DNA of 15,272 nucleotides from CAYPJE01 sp964410945 (GTDB lineage: Bacteria; Fidelibacterota; Marinisomatia; Marinisomatales; TCS56): NCBI GenBank assembly GCA_964410945.1, contig CAYPJE010000061.1, forward strand, positions 1 through 15,272. Reading direction: 5' to 3'. Positions 15,129 through 15,272 of the stretch are shown here, one piece after another. The first letter of the stretch is position 1. Every line of letters begins with the position of its first letter. The notes below the pieces were generated by a model, which saw nothing but the letters and a program-made list of their open reading frames with translations, searched no databases and had not been told where the DNA came from. The position numbers were made by a program, and so were the translations under genes.

Positions 15129-15196
15129 TGTCATGTTGAGCTTGTCGAAGCATCTCTGGCAAAGGTTTTAGTACAAGCAAATGTCAGAGATTCTTC
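15129..15196. repeat. REP-like dispersed repeat with inverted ends
   Basis: The segment begins TGTCATGTTGAGCTTGTCGA, a sequence style I recognise as a common intergenic repeat in many bacterial genomes. Arms GAAGCATCTCTGGCA (15147-15161) and TGTCAGAGATTCTTC (15182-15196) are complementary at 13 of 15 positions, so a stem with a 20-base loop can form. It lies about 25 bases after the surface-protein stop and could protect or end that message. Confidence 0.6.
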
Positions 15197-15200
15197 AATC

Positions 15201-15217
15201 GTACCATAATGTGGTAC
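15201..15217. other. small perfect hairpin after the REP-like repeat
   Basis: GTACCA (15201-15206) and TGGTAC (15212-15217) form a 6-bp stem with a 5-base loop. No T-run follows, so it is not a standard terminator. The remaining bases to the window end show no gene that I can support. Confidence 0.4.
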
Positions 15218-15272
15218 TCATTCAGAATGTATTATGTTTCAAGGAATATTTTACATAGTGGGAGAATAGGGG

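Overview
The window looks like a chromosomal segment of an uncultured Gram-negative bacterium of the Fibrobacteres-Chlorobi-Bacteroidetes (FCB) superphylum, possibly a Marinimicrobia- or Calditrichaeota-like lineage. The pointers are a carboxypeptidase-regulatory/plug/beta-barrel outer-membrane protein, several lipobox lipoproteins with Ig-like and beta-propeller modules, and a GldA/F/G-like ABC operon. The phylum is an inference from gene style only. No phage, plasmid, CRISPR or transposase gene is visible.

Left part (1-6949, + strand): a tightly packed three-gene unit encodes a small beta-barrel protein, a lipoprotein with an Ig-like (Big_2) region, and an 801-residue TonB-receptor-like protein. 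A 274-base gap with hairpins follows, then two more lipoproteins. One is Tyr-rich and of unknown function; the other has an InlB-B-like repeat and an LVIVD-type propeller. All five products carry export signals, so this is an envelope/surface block. Base composition changes sharply inside the receptor gene and again between the two last lipoproteins.

Middle part (6950-9640, - strand): a tRNA-Lys(CTT) is followed downstream by two near-identical 91-94 bp units. Each unit carries a copy of the tRNA 3' end, a long imperfect palindrome and a terminator hairpin; a third, unrelated terminator lies beyond them. This is the most unusual structure in the window. Upstream of the tRNA on the same strand are a six-TM/HAMP class III adenylate cyclase and an AlkD-family HEAT-repeat protein.

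Right part (9641-13399, - strand): a translationally coupled four-gene operon encodes an ABC ATPase, an ABC-2 permease, a GldG-like protein and a DUF4340-like protein. It ends in a 17-bp perfect terminator stem. Together these look like one inner-membrane ABC complex with two periplasmic-facing, membrane-anchored partners.

Far right (13400-15272, + strand): behind a good sigma70-like promoter lies a surface protein with YadA-head 14-residue repeats and a C-terminal Peptidase_S74 self-cleaving chaperone domain. A REP-like dispersed repeat and a small hairpin follow it.
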